Notes: a model not told the origin generated them from the letters alone. A stretch of 16,217 nucleotides of DNA from Actinomycetes bacterium (GCA_023432405.1 JAEYUQ010000027.1:1-16217); one strand, 5' to 3'. Numbered from the stretch's first letter, positions 7,754-13,816 are shown. Numbers and translations are program-made.

Positions 7754-8401
7754 ATGATTCTTCGACATACTATTGCCTCCCTTGTGGCCGCCCTAGGCAT
7801 CATGGTGGGTGCTGCGACGGGGCTTCCCCAGGTTGTGCCCACAGCCTCTGCCCAAGAAGTCACCATTCTCTACCAGGGTGCGGGGTGGCTTACCCCCCGT
7901 AATACGGTCTGTTCCCTCACCTTAGTAGAAGCCGGGTACGCATATACCGCTCAGCATTGCAACGGTGGCAATCTCTTCGTCGGAGATCCCATTAGGAGTC
8001 TTGATGGGCGTTTTCTAGGGACAGTGATTGCAACCTCGCCTGCCGATCACTACGTAGATGCGGTCAAAATCAAGTTGGCAGACAACGTGATTCCAGATAA
8101 TTCCTATCAGACCCGTCCGGCCTCAACTCTTGAGAGGGGAGAGGTCCTCTACACTGCTGGCGCAAATACGCGAACTCAAGTTGGCCATAGCTTCGGACCT
8201 TTCGCCTATGACTGGCCAGAAACGCCCCAGCTAGATCCTGTTCTTCTCATCACTCCAGACATTACTGCCGGGGGAGATTCCGGTGGTGCTGTTTACGACT
8301 CTCAAGGTCGCGTAGTCGGTATCATTAGGGGAGGTTTGGTTGTGGATAACATTATCTACACCGCCTACACGCCGATGGAAGAGATTTACTGGATTGGATA
8401 A
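7754..8401 (+). CDS. Exported trypsin-like serine protease (S1 family)
   Basis: 215 residues. Signal peptide 1-33 (R4, H5, hydrophobic core, T-A-S-A then Q-E). The mature domain of about 180 residues has the full chymotrypsin-type triad: H68 in T-A-Q-H-C, D102 in H-Y-V-D-A-V-K, S176 in G-G-D-S-G-G-A-V. C53 and C69 are the only cysteines and would form the disulfide next to the catalytic His. It is close to the minimum size for this fold, with no propeptide of note and no membrane anchor, so it should be secreted or loosely wall-associated. Substrate unknown. AAGGAG (7737-7742) is 11 bases before the ATG, slightly far but plausible. The gap after clpC (7572-7753) has TAGGCT at 7675-7680 as a possible -10. 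Its stop is 5 bases before the next small gene, suggesting translational coupling. Confidence 0.88.
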   Translation: MILRHTIASLVAALGIMVGAATGLPQVVPTASAQEVTILYQGAGWLTPRNTVCSLTLVEAGYAYTAQHCNGGNLFVGDPIRSLDGRFLGTVIATSPADHYVDAVKIKLADNVIPDNSYQTRPASTLERGEVLYTAGANTRTQVGHSFGPFAYDWPETPQLDPVLLITPDITAGGDSGGAVYDSQGRVVGIIRGGLVVDNIIYTAYTPMEEIYWIG

Positions 8402-8406
8402 CCGCT

Positions 8407-8580
8407 ATGGGACTGACTTTTCGTAAACGTCAGAAGATGGGGAAGAACAGTTGGCTGAACCTTTCAGGGTCAGGTGCTTCTGCCTCCACCAGGGTTGGTC
8501 CCATCACCTTTAACAGCCGTGGAGGTTTTTATATTAACCTCCCCGGCGGCTTGAATTACCGGGGACGCTGGAAGAAGTAA
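8407..8580 (+). CDS. Small DUF4236-like protein, 57 residues
   Basis: A short gene directly after the protease (5-base gap, ATG 8407, TAA 8578-8580). The product starts M-G-L-T-F-R-K-R, continues G-K-N-S-W-L-N-L-S-G-S-G-A-S-A-S and ends G-G-L-N-Y-R-G-R-W-K-K. This follows the DUF4236 pattern: an F-R-K basic start, the L-N-L-S-x-S-G-x-S-x-S block, then Gly-rich strands and a G-x-N/S-Y ending. The function of DUF4236 is unknown to me; it is very basic, with no signal peptide, so probably cytoplasmic or nucleic-acid or membrane associated. No strong ribosome site is visible inside the protease 3' end, so translation may depend on coupling. The reading comes from pattern memory of the domain, and the frame has no internal stop. 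Confidence 0.75.
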   Translation: MGLTFRKRQKMGKNSWLNLSGSGASASTRVGPITFNSRGGFYINLPGGLNYRGRWKK

Positions 8581-8595
8581 CACCAGGGTTGTGTC

Positions 8596-8611
8596 AGGCC
8601 CACACGGGCCT
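8596..8611 (+). terminator. Weak hairpin after the DUF4236-like gene
   Basis: AGGCCC (8596-8601) pairs with GGGCCT (8606-8611) over a 4-base ACAC loop, 15 bases after the stop. No T-run follows, so the terminator role is uncertain. Confidence 0.35.
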
Positions 8612-8620
8612 CATGGAGAG

Positions 8621-8677
8621 GGTGTAAGCCCCTTTGAAAGGTGTAAGCCGCTCTGAACGGTGCAAGCTGCTCTGGGC
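8621..8677. repeat. 19-bp tandem repeat, three units
   Basis: Units at 8621-8639, 8640-8658 and 8659-8677 share GGTG[T/C]AAGC[C/T] and a CTCTG-like second half. The array fills the 3'-3' gap between the DUF4236-like gene and mutY, ending 9 bases before the mutY stop (8687-8689). The period is not a multiple of three. Confidence 0.85.
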
Positions 8678-8686
8678 GCTGGAGAT

Positions 8687-9589
8687 TTAGCGGGGGAGTC
8701 TCAGGGAAGCCGGGGTTGAACATTCCTCTCTAGAGGGGGAAACCTCCCATTCCACCAATCCATCGTCGAGAAGGGACTTGAGAGCCCTCCTGCGTTGCTG
8801 CTCATCGGGCCACGCCACATCTATTTGTGCCAACGGAACTGGCGCCGAGGAGTCTCTGAGCAGCCCCATAATGATTCCCCGGACGTGTCGATCTGTACCC
8901 ACAAACTTCTGAACCCTTTTCTTCGCTGCTTCCTTAGCGACGTCGTCAGGCTCGGGGCACCCGCGACCCTGCCAGGCGCACTCAGATCGGATGGGGCACT
9001 GCGCGCACTGAGGGTTTTTTGCCGTACAGATGAGGGCGCCAAGCTCCATGAGTCCCGTAGAAAAAGGTGTGGTATCCACGGGGTCCAGATTCTCCAGGAG
9101 CGCAGCCACTTTCTCCATATCCCGCTTCGAGGGGTTGTTGATGAGGAATTCTCCCTCTACCGCCCGCCGATACACGCGGCGAACATTCGTATCCACCACC
9201 GGGACGGGACGGTCAAAATGAAAACAAGCGATTGCCCTGGCTGTATAGTCCCCAATCCCAGGGAGCGTGAGCAAATCCTCCACGGTACTGGGAACCTCAC
9301 CTGCCCAGTTATCCACCAGGATCCTGGCGCACTCCTGAAGCCGAAGAGCTCGACGGGGATACCCCAGGTTCCCCCAGGCTCGGAGTATCTCATCACGGCT
9401 GGCCTTCGCTACATCCGCCGGGGTAGGCCACCGCTGCATCCACTCCAGCCAGAACGGTTCCACGCGCGCCACGGGGGTCTGCTGGCTCATCACTTCCGAG
9501 AGCAAAACGCCCCAGGCAGAGGTGCCGGGGCGTCGCCAAGGAAGAGGCCGGGCGTGGGTGGCGAACCAATTAATAACGGCTGTTTGCAT
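8687..9589 (-). CDS. mutY: A/G-specific adenine DNA glycosylase MutY
   Basis: Removes adenine mispaired with 8-oxoguanine, the monofunctional step of base excision repair. From the ATG at 9589 it has 300 residues, the normal short actinobacterial form without a clear NUDIX-like 8-oxoG recognition domain. E32 in L-L-S-E-V-M-S-Q-Q-T is the catalytic Glu; the helix-hairpin-helix L-P-G-I-G-D-Y-T-A is at 109-117; D133 in V-V-D-T-N-V-R-R-V is the catalytic Asp; C188, C195, C198 and C204 give the C-x6-C-x2-C-x5-C iron-sulfur loop. A GTG three codons upstream (9598) is an alternative start. I prefer the ATG because TAGACT (9604-9599) lies 9 bases before it and no ribosome site is present, which fits a leaderless mRNA. 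It is divergent from the carbonic anhydrase gene with about 34 bases between the starts. Confidence 0.95.
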   Translation of the reverse strand: MQTAVINWFATHARPLPWRRPGTSAWGVLLSEVMSQQTPVARVEPFWLEWMQRWPTPADVAKASRDEILRAWGNLGYPRRALRLQECARILVDNWAGEVPSTVEDLLTLPGIGDYTARAIACFHFDRPVPVVDTNVRRVYRRAVEGEFLINNPSKRDMEKVAALLENLDPVDTTPFSTGLMELGALICTAKNPQCAQCPIRSECAWQGRGCPEPDDVAKEAAKKRVQKFVGTDRHVRGIIMGLLRDSSAPVPLAQIDVAWPDEQQRRRALKSLLDDGLVEWEVSPSREECSTPASLRLPR

Positions 9590-9598
9590 GATGAGCAC

Positions 9599-9604
9599 AG
9601 TCTA
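9599..9604 (-). promoter_or_regulatory. -10 box of mutY
   Basis: TAGACT on the minus strand matches the actinobacterial TANNNT -10 pattern. Transcription 7-10 bases downstream would begin at 9592-9589, at or beside the ATG, so the mRNA would have almost no leader. Confidence 0.45.
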
Positions 9605-9611
9605 GTCGTGG

Positions 9612-9617
9612 AATAAT
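9612..9617 (+). promoter_or_regulatory. -10 box of the carbonic anhydrase gene
   Basis: AATAAT (5 of 6 to TATAAT) ends 6 bases before the A of the ATG at 9624, so transcription would begin on the start codon. No ribosome site is present. The matching -35 zone would fall within the first codons of mutY. Confidence 0.5.
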
Positions 9618-9623
9618 TTTCCT

Positions 9624-10256
9624 ATGTCTCCACGTGCTCACCGTTATACCCCGCAACAAGTCCTTGACGCGCTCCTAGAAGGTAATGAGCGCTGGGCGGA
9701 GGGGGTGTCCCAACATCCGCACTTTGACGAGGAGCGGCGCAGGCAGATGGTGGAAGGCCAAGCTCCTGTGGCTGCCATTCTCTCCTGTTCAGATTCCCGC
9801 GTACCCGCAGAGATTGTTTTTGACCGTGGGCTTGGGGATTTGTTTGTGATTCGCACTGCGGGAGAAACCCTGGATTTAGCGGTACTGGGCTCTATTGAGT
9901 ACGCAGTGGAATCCCTGGGGGTATCCCTCCTGGTGGTAATGGGCCACGAGAGTTGCGGAGCGGTGAAAACCACAGCTGGCGCCCTCGACGGGGACCCCAT
10001 TCCGCACGGATTTCAGCGCGCTCTGGTGGAGAAAGTGGCTCCATCTGTGTTGCTCTCCAAAGCAGATGGGCACACTGATGTGGCCGATTTTGAGCGTAGG
10101 CACATTCTAGAAACCATGAGCCAAATCATTGCACGGTATCCAGAATTGCAGCACCACCTGGCCGAAGGCAGTGTGGCGGTGGTTGGTGCGCGCTACCGGC
10201 TAAGCGATCAGCGCGTGGAAATCCTCCGAGGCGACGGCGTGGAAATCCCCACCTAA
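9624..10256 (+). CDS. can: Beta-class carbonic anhydrase
   Basis: Interconverts CO2 and bicarbonate with a zinc ion in the cytoplasm; in corynebacteria it supplies bicarbonate to carboxylases in ordinary air. 210 residues, standard for the class. Zinc ligands C55, H108 and C111 and the C-S-D-S-R motif (C55, D57, R59) are intact, as is I-R-T-A-G at 76-80 and the M-G-H-E-S-C-G-A-V block. The C-x-D-x-R dyad and free zinc site are consistent with an active enzyme. Start ATG at 9624 with no ribosome site but a well-placed -10, so probably leaderless. The neighbours match the corynebacterial order mutY - carbonic anhydrase - membrane protein - radA. Confidence 0.95.
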   Translation: MSPRAHRYTPQQVLDALLEGNERWAEGVSQHPHFDEERRRQMVEGQAPVAAILSCSDSRVPAEIVFDRGLGDLFVIRTAGETLDLAVLGSIEYAVESLGVSLLVVMGHESCGAVKTTAGALDGDPIPHGFQRALVEKVAPSVLLSKADGHTDVADFERRHILETMSQIIARYPELQHHLAEGSVAVVGARYRLSDQRVEILRGDGVEIPT

Positions 10257-10270
10257 GCCTGGGCCTGCCT

Positions 10271-10276
10271 TAGAGT
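10271..10276 (+). promoter_or_regulatory. -10 box for the 10283 gene
   Basis: TAGAGT ends 6 bases before the GTG at 10283, so transcription would begin on the start codon; a leaderless mRNA is likely. It lies only 14-19 bases after the carbonic anhydrase stop. The gene may therefore have its own promoter as well as read-through. Confidence 0.5.
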
Positions 10277-10282
10277 GAGGGC

Positions 10283-11050
10283 GTGCGCTCTGAGAACAGG
10301 TCTTTTGAGGATTCCTCCTATGACTATGCCCGCCAGCCTGAGTACATCTACAGGCGGCGCAGGATAGCTGTGGCGGTTGTTGCCGTGGTGATTGTGGCTC
10401 TCCTTATATGGGGAGTCAATGCCTTGCTGAGCTCAGGCAAAGGCGATGATTCCGCTCAGGCAGTACATTCCTCTTCTTCCTTACCGACGTCCATCGGGGG
10501 CAAGCCCCAGTTATCTGGCGGGGATCAGCAAAAGGACGCGGATTTCCAGGATGGGGCTGACAGTTCTCAGGAGCCGTCATCCGAGGGGAGTGAGACTTCT
10601 GGTGCCGCTTCTGCCAGCAACTCAGAAAGCGGCTCTAAGGGTACTGCCTCTGCCGCCTGTAACTTGGACTCCTTAAAGGTGGAAGCCCAGACAGACACCG
10701 GGGATTATCAACCTGGGCAGTTACCTGTTTTCCATATCAGTATCACGAATCCTACAAAGGCTGACTGTGTGATAGACACCTCCAAGGATTCTCTGCGCTT
10801 TGAGGTGTACTCCATGCAGGACAACTCCTTGCTGTGGGTGGACACCGATTGCAATGACCCCGTTGTCAGCGGTGAGGAAACCTTCAAAGCAGGAGCTACT
10901 CGCGTTTTTGAAGCTCAGTGGTCCCGCACAGTCTCTGCTCCGAATCAGTGCTCCCCTGGGGAGCGCACTGAAGTGCCATCAGGCTCCTACTACCTGCACG
11001 GTGTCATTGGTAACAACGCCTCAGCTCCGGTTCCCTTCAACCTGAGCTAG
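10283..11050 (+). CDS. Single-TM extracytoplasmic protein of unknown function
   Basis: 255 residues. Short cytoplasmic part rich in Arg just before the membrane (Y-R-R-R-R-I), one membrane helix at about 28-49, a Ser/Gly/Asp-rich low-complexity linker (50-124), and a folded domain of about 130 residues (125-255) outside the cell. Four cysteines at 126, 162, 190 and 223 all lie in that domain and could form two disulfides. The domain looks beta-rich (V-F-H-I-S-I-T-N, L-R-F-E-V-Y-S, S-Y-Y-L-H-G-V-I-G), like an immunoglobulin-type sandwich, but I do not know its function. A protein of this type sits between carbonic anhydrase and radA in corynebacteria. Starts at GTG 10283 with no ribosome site and a -10 box at the right distance for a leaderless mRNA. 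Convergent with radA. Confidence 0.8.
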   Translation: MRSENRSFEDSSYDYARQPEYIYRRRRIAVAVVAVVIVALLIWGVNALLSSGKGDDSAQAVHSSSSLPTSIGGKPQLSGGDQQKDADFQDGADSSQEPSSEGSETSGAASASNSESGSKGTASAACNLDSLKVEAQTDTGDYQPGQLPVFHISITNPTKADCVIDTSKDSLRFEVYSMQDNSLLWVDTDCNDPVVSGEETFKAGATRVFEAQWSRTVSAPNQCSPGERTEVPSGSYYLHGVIGNNASAPVPFNLS

Positions 11051-11109
11051 TGGGGAAATAGGCGCCCTGTCCTAGTGGGGATACCCCGCCTCCGGGGGCA
11101 AGTTGTGAG

Positions 11110-11173
11110 AAGTATCGGAAAGTATCGGGGGTTGATGAAAAAATCCGATAGTACCCGATACTTTCCGATACTT
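11110..11173. repeat. 20-bp perfect inverted repeat with 10-bp-phased 9-mers between convergent genes
   Basis: The left arm AAGTATCGGAAAGTATCGGG (11110-11129) is perfectly complementary to the right arm CCCGATACTTTCCGATACTT (11154-11173), with a 24-base loop. Each arm holds two copies of the 9-mer AAGTATCGG/CCGATACTT spaced exactly 10 bases apart (starts 11110, 11120, 11155, 11165), and a fifth imperfect copy CCGATAGTA lies at 11145. It starts 60 bases after the plus-strand stop and ends 8 bases before the radA stop. It could be a bidirectional transcription end, but no T-run follows either arm, and one-turn spacing is typical of protein binding sites. Confidence 0.9.
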
Positions 11174-11181
11174 GGTCTGCC

Positions 11182-12585
11182 CTAGGCGAAGAGTAACTGG
11201 TAGCCCTGGTCAATGGTTTCAATCTCTTGAATCTGAATCCCGTCCACAGGCGCTGTTTTGGGAGGAACAATAGCTTGCCGATAGCCCAACCGAGCTGCCT
11301 CTGTCAATCTGCGGGTTATGTGAGGAACTCGGCGGATTTCCCCGGAAAGGCCTACTTCCCCAATCAAGACTGTTTTCTGCGGGAGAGGTTTCCCAGTATT
11401 TGTGGAGGCAGTAGCCATAGCCATTGCCAAATCTGTGGCTGGTTCGTTGATTTTGACTCCGCCCACGGTGGCCACGTACACCTCTTGACGTTGAGTGTTA
11501 ATGGGGGTTCGCTTGGAGAGTACTGCTAGAAGCATAGACACTCGATTGAAATCTAAACCTGTCACTACTCGCCGCGGTGAGTGAGATTCGGTAGGAGTGG
11601 TCAAAGACTGTACCTCTGCCAGAATAGGGCGAACTCCGTCCATAGCTACTGTGATAGCAGAACCATCTGGAGTGGTATCCCGACTGGATAAGAAGAGTCC
11701 AGAGGGATCGGGTACCTCCCGGATACCGTCAGATTCCTGTTCAAAACAACCAAGCTCATCGGTGGCACCAAAGCGATTCTTAATGCCACGGAGCATACGC
11801 AAAGAAGAATGGCGGTCCCCCTCAAAGTTCAGCACCACATCTACGAGGTGCTCCAGGACGCGTGGCCCAGCGATGTTTCCATCTTTGGTGACGTGGCCTA
11901 CAAGCACAATCGGTATTCCGGTGGTTTTCGCCAGTGTGGTGAGAGCCGCAGTGACAGCTCGGGTTTGTGCTACACCGCCAGCTACTCCATCTACTCCCGC
12001 AACGTGCATGGTCTGAACGGAATCCACAATCAGAAGGCTGGGTTGAATCTGCTGCACGTGCCCAAAAACCATATCCACGTTAGACTCTGCGGCTAAAAAC
12101 AAACTGTCCTGAAGAGCTCCCGTGCGCTGTGCCCGCATACGCACCTGACCTGCAGATTCTTCAGCGGTGATATAGAGAGTAACGCGGTTTTTCCCCGTAC
12201 TTTCATCCCGTTGCTGAGCCCACCTACTTGCCACTTCCAGGAGCAAGGTGGATTTCCCCACTCCGGGCTCCCCAGCCAATAAAATCACAGAGCCAGGAAC
12301 AATCCCGGCGCCTAGCACTCGGTCCAGCTCCCCAATCCCAGTGGTGATAGCCTCCACCTTCTGAGCGTCTACCCGAGTGATGGGTGAGGCAGGAGACTGG
12401 GGTGCTAAGCCCTTCGGGGCCGGACCAGACACACAAGTAGACCCAGACACAGGAGCAGATGACTCATCGTGCGAGCTTTCCTGCATGGAGCCCCAACTCC
12501 CGCACTCGGGGCATCGTCCTAACCACTTCGGAGAGGAATAGCCACATTCCATGCACACGTGCATGGTTCTCACTCGTTTCGTCAT
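11182..12585 (-). CDS. radA: DNA repair protein RadA (Sms)
   Basis: RecA-like ATPase that assists branch migration and processing of recombination intermediates. 467 residues from the ATG at 12585, the usual family length. N-terminal zinc finger with C11, C14, C25 and C28 (C-x2-C ... C-x2-C), Walker A G-E-P-G-V-G-K-S at 105-112, Walker B L-L-I-V-D-S-V at about 184-190, the RadA signature K-N-R-F-G at 269-273, and a C-terminal Lon-protease-like domain with G-E-V-G-L-S-G-E-I-R-R at 409-419. A longer reading of 14 codons to 12627 has no ribosome site; the ATG follows TAGAGT by 7 bases, so I expect a leaderless transcript. A LexA-like box lies 54-69 bases upstream. In corynebacteria and mycobacteria radA neighbours lpqE and carD, as here. 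Confidence 0.97.
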   Translation of the reverse strand: MTKRVRTMHVCMECGYSSPKWLGRCPECGSWGSMQESSHDESSAPVSGSTCVSGPAPKGLAPQSPASPITRVDAQKVEAITTGIGELDRVLGAGIVPGSVILLAGEPGVGKSTLLLEVASRWAQQRDESTGKNRVTLYITAEESAGQVRMRAQRTGALQDSLFLAAESNVDMVFGHVQQIQPSLLIVDSVQTMHVAGVDGVAGGVAQTRAVTAALTTLAKTTGIPIVLVGHVTKDGNIAGPRVLEHLVDVVLNFEGDRHSSLRMLRGIKNRFGATDELGCFEQESDGIREVPDPSGLFLSSRDTTPDGSAITVAMDGVRPILAEVQSLTTPTESHSPRRVVTGLDFNRVSMLLAVLSKRTPINTQRQEVYVATVGGVKINEPATDLAMAMATASTNTGKPLPQKTVLIGEVGLSGEIRRVPHITRRLTEAARLGYRQAIVPPKTAPVDGIQIQEIETIDQGYQLLFA

Positions 12586-12592
12586 GCCCCAC

Positions 12593-12598
12593 ACTCTA
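12593..12598 (-). promoter_or_regulatory. -10 box of radA
   Basis: TAGAGT on the minus strand is followed by 7 bases and then ATG at 12585, so transcription would begin on the start codon. No convincing -35 is visible 17 bases upstream. Confidence 0.5.
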
Positions 12599-12638
12599 GG
12601 AATTAACCTTGAGAGAGGCTGACCCACTCCACAACTAT

Positions 12639-12654
12639 TCGAAAAGCAGTTCGA
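12639..12654. promoter_or_regulatory. LexA/SOS box upstream of radA
   Basis: TCGAAAAGCAGTTCGA differs from the mycobacterial SOS consensus TCGAAC-N4-GTTCGA at one position (A for C) and from the corynebacterial form TCGAA[A/C]A-N2-TGTTCGA at one position. It lies 54-69 bases before the radA start codon and in front of no other gene, so it probably places radA under LexA control. Confidence 0.7.
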
Positions 12655-12747
12655 AATGACTTTACGGGCGCGCTGAGATGTGAGGGCGTGACGAAGAGAG
12701 GTTCAATAGTTGCGCCAGAATTGAGGCGCTTTAAGTCATACGAAACT

Positions 12748-12781
12748 AAAAAAATGCACCTCGGGGATTACCCAAGGTGCA
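12748..12781 (-). terminator. Rho-independent terminator of lpqE
   Basis: On the minus strand TGCACCT (12781-12775) pairs with AGGTGCA (12761-12755), extended by an inner GGG/CCC pair around TAAT, and is followed at once by seven T (12754-12748). This is the clearest intrinsic terminator in the window. It lies about 100 bases after the lpqE stop and isolates radA from it. Confidence 0.85.
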
Positions 12782-12811
12782 ATGCATGAAAAGCTGTGAA
12801 GTCCTACTGAA

Positions 12812-12864
12812 TAGTGGTCAGCATTCTTCATTTACCACTACCCACCAGTATTTTGGCTTGGTGG
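12812..12864. repeat. Two inverted repeats in the lpqE 3' region
   Basis: TAGTGGT (12812-12818) pairs with ACCACTA (12834-12840), and CCACCA (12842-12847) pairs with TGGTGG (12859-12864). AGTGGTCAG also occurs twice, at 12813-12821 and 12868-12876, so alternative pairings are possible. The region lies between the lpqE stop and its terminator, so it is a structured 3' UTR or possibly a small RNA. Confidence 0.5.
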
Positions 12865-12882
12865 AGCAGTGGTCAGTGTTTC

Positions 12883-13431
12883 TTACTTTTCGTCAACGGC
12901 GCGGGTGTACTCACCGGAGGTCAGGTGAGAGGCAGCCACGGGGATTTCACCCTTAGCGGAGGCGCTGTCAAAGTTAACTTCCATGTCCACGGCGCCACCA
13001 TGTGCGAAGCCCGTGTTCTCCAGATCAATGGTGCCGTAGCTGACAACCTTAGAGTCAGACTTGGGCATTGTCTCCAGAGCGGACTTCGGAGCAACCACCA
13101 AGGTACCGCCAGCAGCAACGGTCAGATCCTCCGGCACGTCCACAGACTTTCCATCCACCAACACGGAGAGCAGCTTATGGGCTTTCGTCTTGGGATCATT
13201 GTTCAGTACGGTGAACTTCAGCGAGGCCTTGTTATTCTCGTCGACGATCACGGTGGCGTCGCGAAGGACAAGACCTTCGGCGGAGGTATTGATTTCAGCG
13301 CCATTGACTGCGGCAACTTGAGTATCGGTCTGTGTAATCTGACCTGCGGAGCAGGCGGTCAGAGTAATAGCAGACAGGGCGGCGACAGTAAGAACTGCGC
13401 TACGGCGTGCAACCGACATAAAGGACTTCAC
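12883..13431 (-). CDS. lpqE: Lipoprotein LpqE
   Basis: 182 residues from GTG 13431, chosen because GGAGGAAG (13444-13437) sits 5 bases upstream; an ATG five codons earlier (13446) has no such site. N-terminal M-K-S-F-M-S-V-A-R-R, hydrophobic core, then the lipobox L-T-A-C with C27 lipidated, so the mature protein is anchored on the outer face of the cytoplasmic membrane. The mature domain of about 155 residues looks beta-rich, has no further cysteine, and has no metal-binding signature that I can see. Identification rests on the lipoprotein architecture and on position: lpqE lies between carD and radA in mycobacteria and corynebacteria. Function unknown. It has its own promoter and a strong terminator, so it is a monocistronic unit divergent from carD. 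Confidence 0.8.
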   Translation of the reverse strand: MKSFMSVARRSAVLTVAALSAITLTACSAGQITQTDTQVAAVNGAEINTSAEGLVLRDATVIVDENNKASLKFTVLNNDPKTKAHKLLSVLVDGKSVDVPEDLTVAAGGTLVVAPKSALETMPKSDSKVVSYGTIDLENTGFAHGGAVDMEVNFDSASAKGEIPVAASHLTSGEYTRAVDEK

Positions 13432-13479
13432 GGAAACTTCCTCCATCTATCCACGGATTAAGACATGTCTTTAGGCAGT

Positions 13480-13485
13480 ACTCTA
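13480..13485 (-). promoter_or_regulatory. -10 box of lpqE
   Basis: TAGAGT on the minus strand, in GGCTAGAGTACT, would start transcription near 13473 and give a leader of about 40 bases holding the strong GGAGGAAG ribosome site. The -35 is not convincing. Confidence 0.4.
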
Positions 13486-13523
13486 GCCTTCGGCTCAAAG
13501 AGGAGACATCATTCAGCTTAAAA

Positions 13524-13703
13524 ATGCATAAAAGGATTGACCTATCCTTTCATGGATTCACTAACAATGACTCGCAAGCCGAGGAGGCTCACCCAGTCAC
13601 TGAGGTGGAGCCCGCCGAGGCTCAGTCAATCAGCGACGCGCAAGCCGAGGAGGCTCACTCAGTCACCGAGGCTCAGTCAGTCACCTCGGTGCTGTTCCTC
13701 TAG
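13524..13703 (+). CDS. Possible 59-residue acidic repeat peptide
   Basis: An open frame from ATG 13524 to TAG 13701-13703 in the 385-base gap between lpqE and carD. The product has two imperfect copies of Q-A-E-E-A-H-[P/S]-V-T-E, 22 residues apart, rich in Glu, Ala, Ser and Thr. In favour: the DNA repeat period is 66 bases, a multiple of three, and the differences between copies are mild for the protein. Against: no ribosome site next to the ATG (GAGGAG is about 19 bases away), no recognisable fold, and a second frame is also open through the repeat (from TTG 13537). It could be the remnant of a gene or a non-coding repeat. I do not recognise it. Confidence 0.25.
   Translation: MHKRIDLSFHGFTNNDSQAEEAHPVTEVEPAEAQSISDAQAEEAHSVTEAQSVTSVLFL
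13573..13691. repeat. 66-bp direct repeat with a terminal hairpin
   Basis: CGCAAGCCGAGGAGGCTCAC at 13573-13592 recurs identically at 13639-13658, and the next 16 bases match at 14 positions. A shorter element, CGAGGCTCAGTCA, occurs at 13616-13628 and 13668-13680. At the end CACCGAGG (13664-13671) pairs perfectly with CCTCGGTG (13684-13691) over a 12-base loop, some 60 bases before the carD -10. No T-run follows it. Confidence 0.9.
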
Positions 13704-13747
13704 CTCCGTGCTTTCCGCCTCCTTATGGGAGTGTGAGTAGTGTTCCG

Positions 13748-13756
13748 TGCTAAAAT
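13748..13756 (+). promoter_or_regulatory. Extended -10 promoter of carD
   Basis: TGC-TAAAAT is an extended -10 (TGn plus TAAAAT, 5 of 6 to TATAAT). Start would be near 13763, giving about 54 bases of leader before the ATG at 13817. The -35 region (about 13728-13733) is poor, as is common with extended -10 promoters. It should drive carD-ispD-ispF. Confidence 0.55.
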
Positions 13757-13816
13757 AATTCGGTTCATTCTGTCTGCCTGCGTCTGGGGCGCATTACTAG
13801 GGAGCTATCTCAATCT

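Noticed and set aside
8795..9616. Open frame of 273 codons on the plus strand across mutY
   Set aside because: MutY on the other strand has every catalytic and iron-sulfur residue; the plus-strand product is Arg/His/Pro-rich with no fold.
13537..13740. Alternative frame through the 66-bp repeat (67 codons from TTG)
   Set aside because: Arg/Ser/Pro-rich composition without ribosome site; the frame from 13524 is the more natural reading, though itself uncertain.
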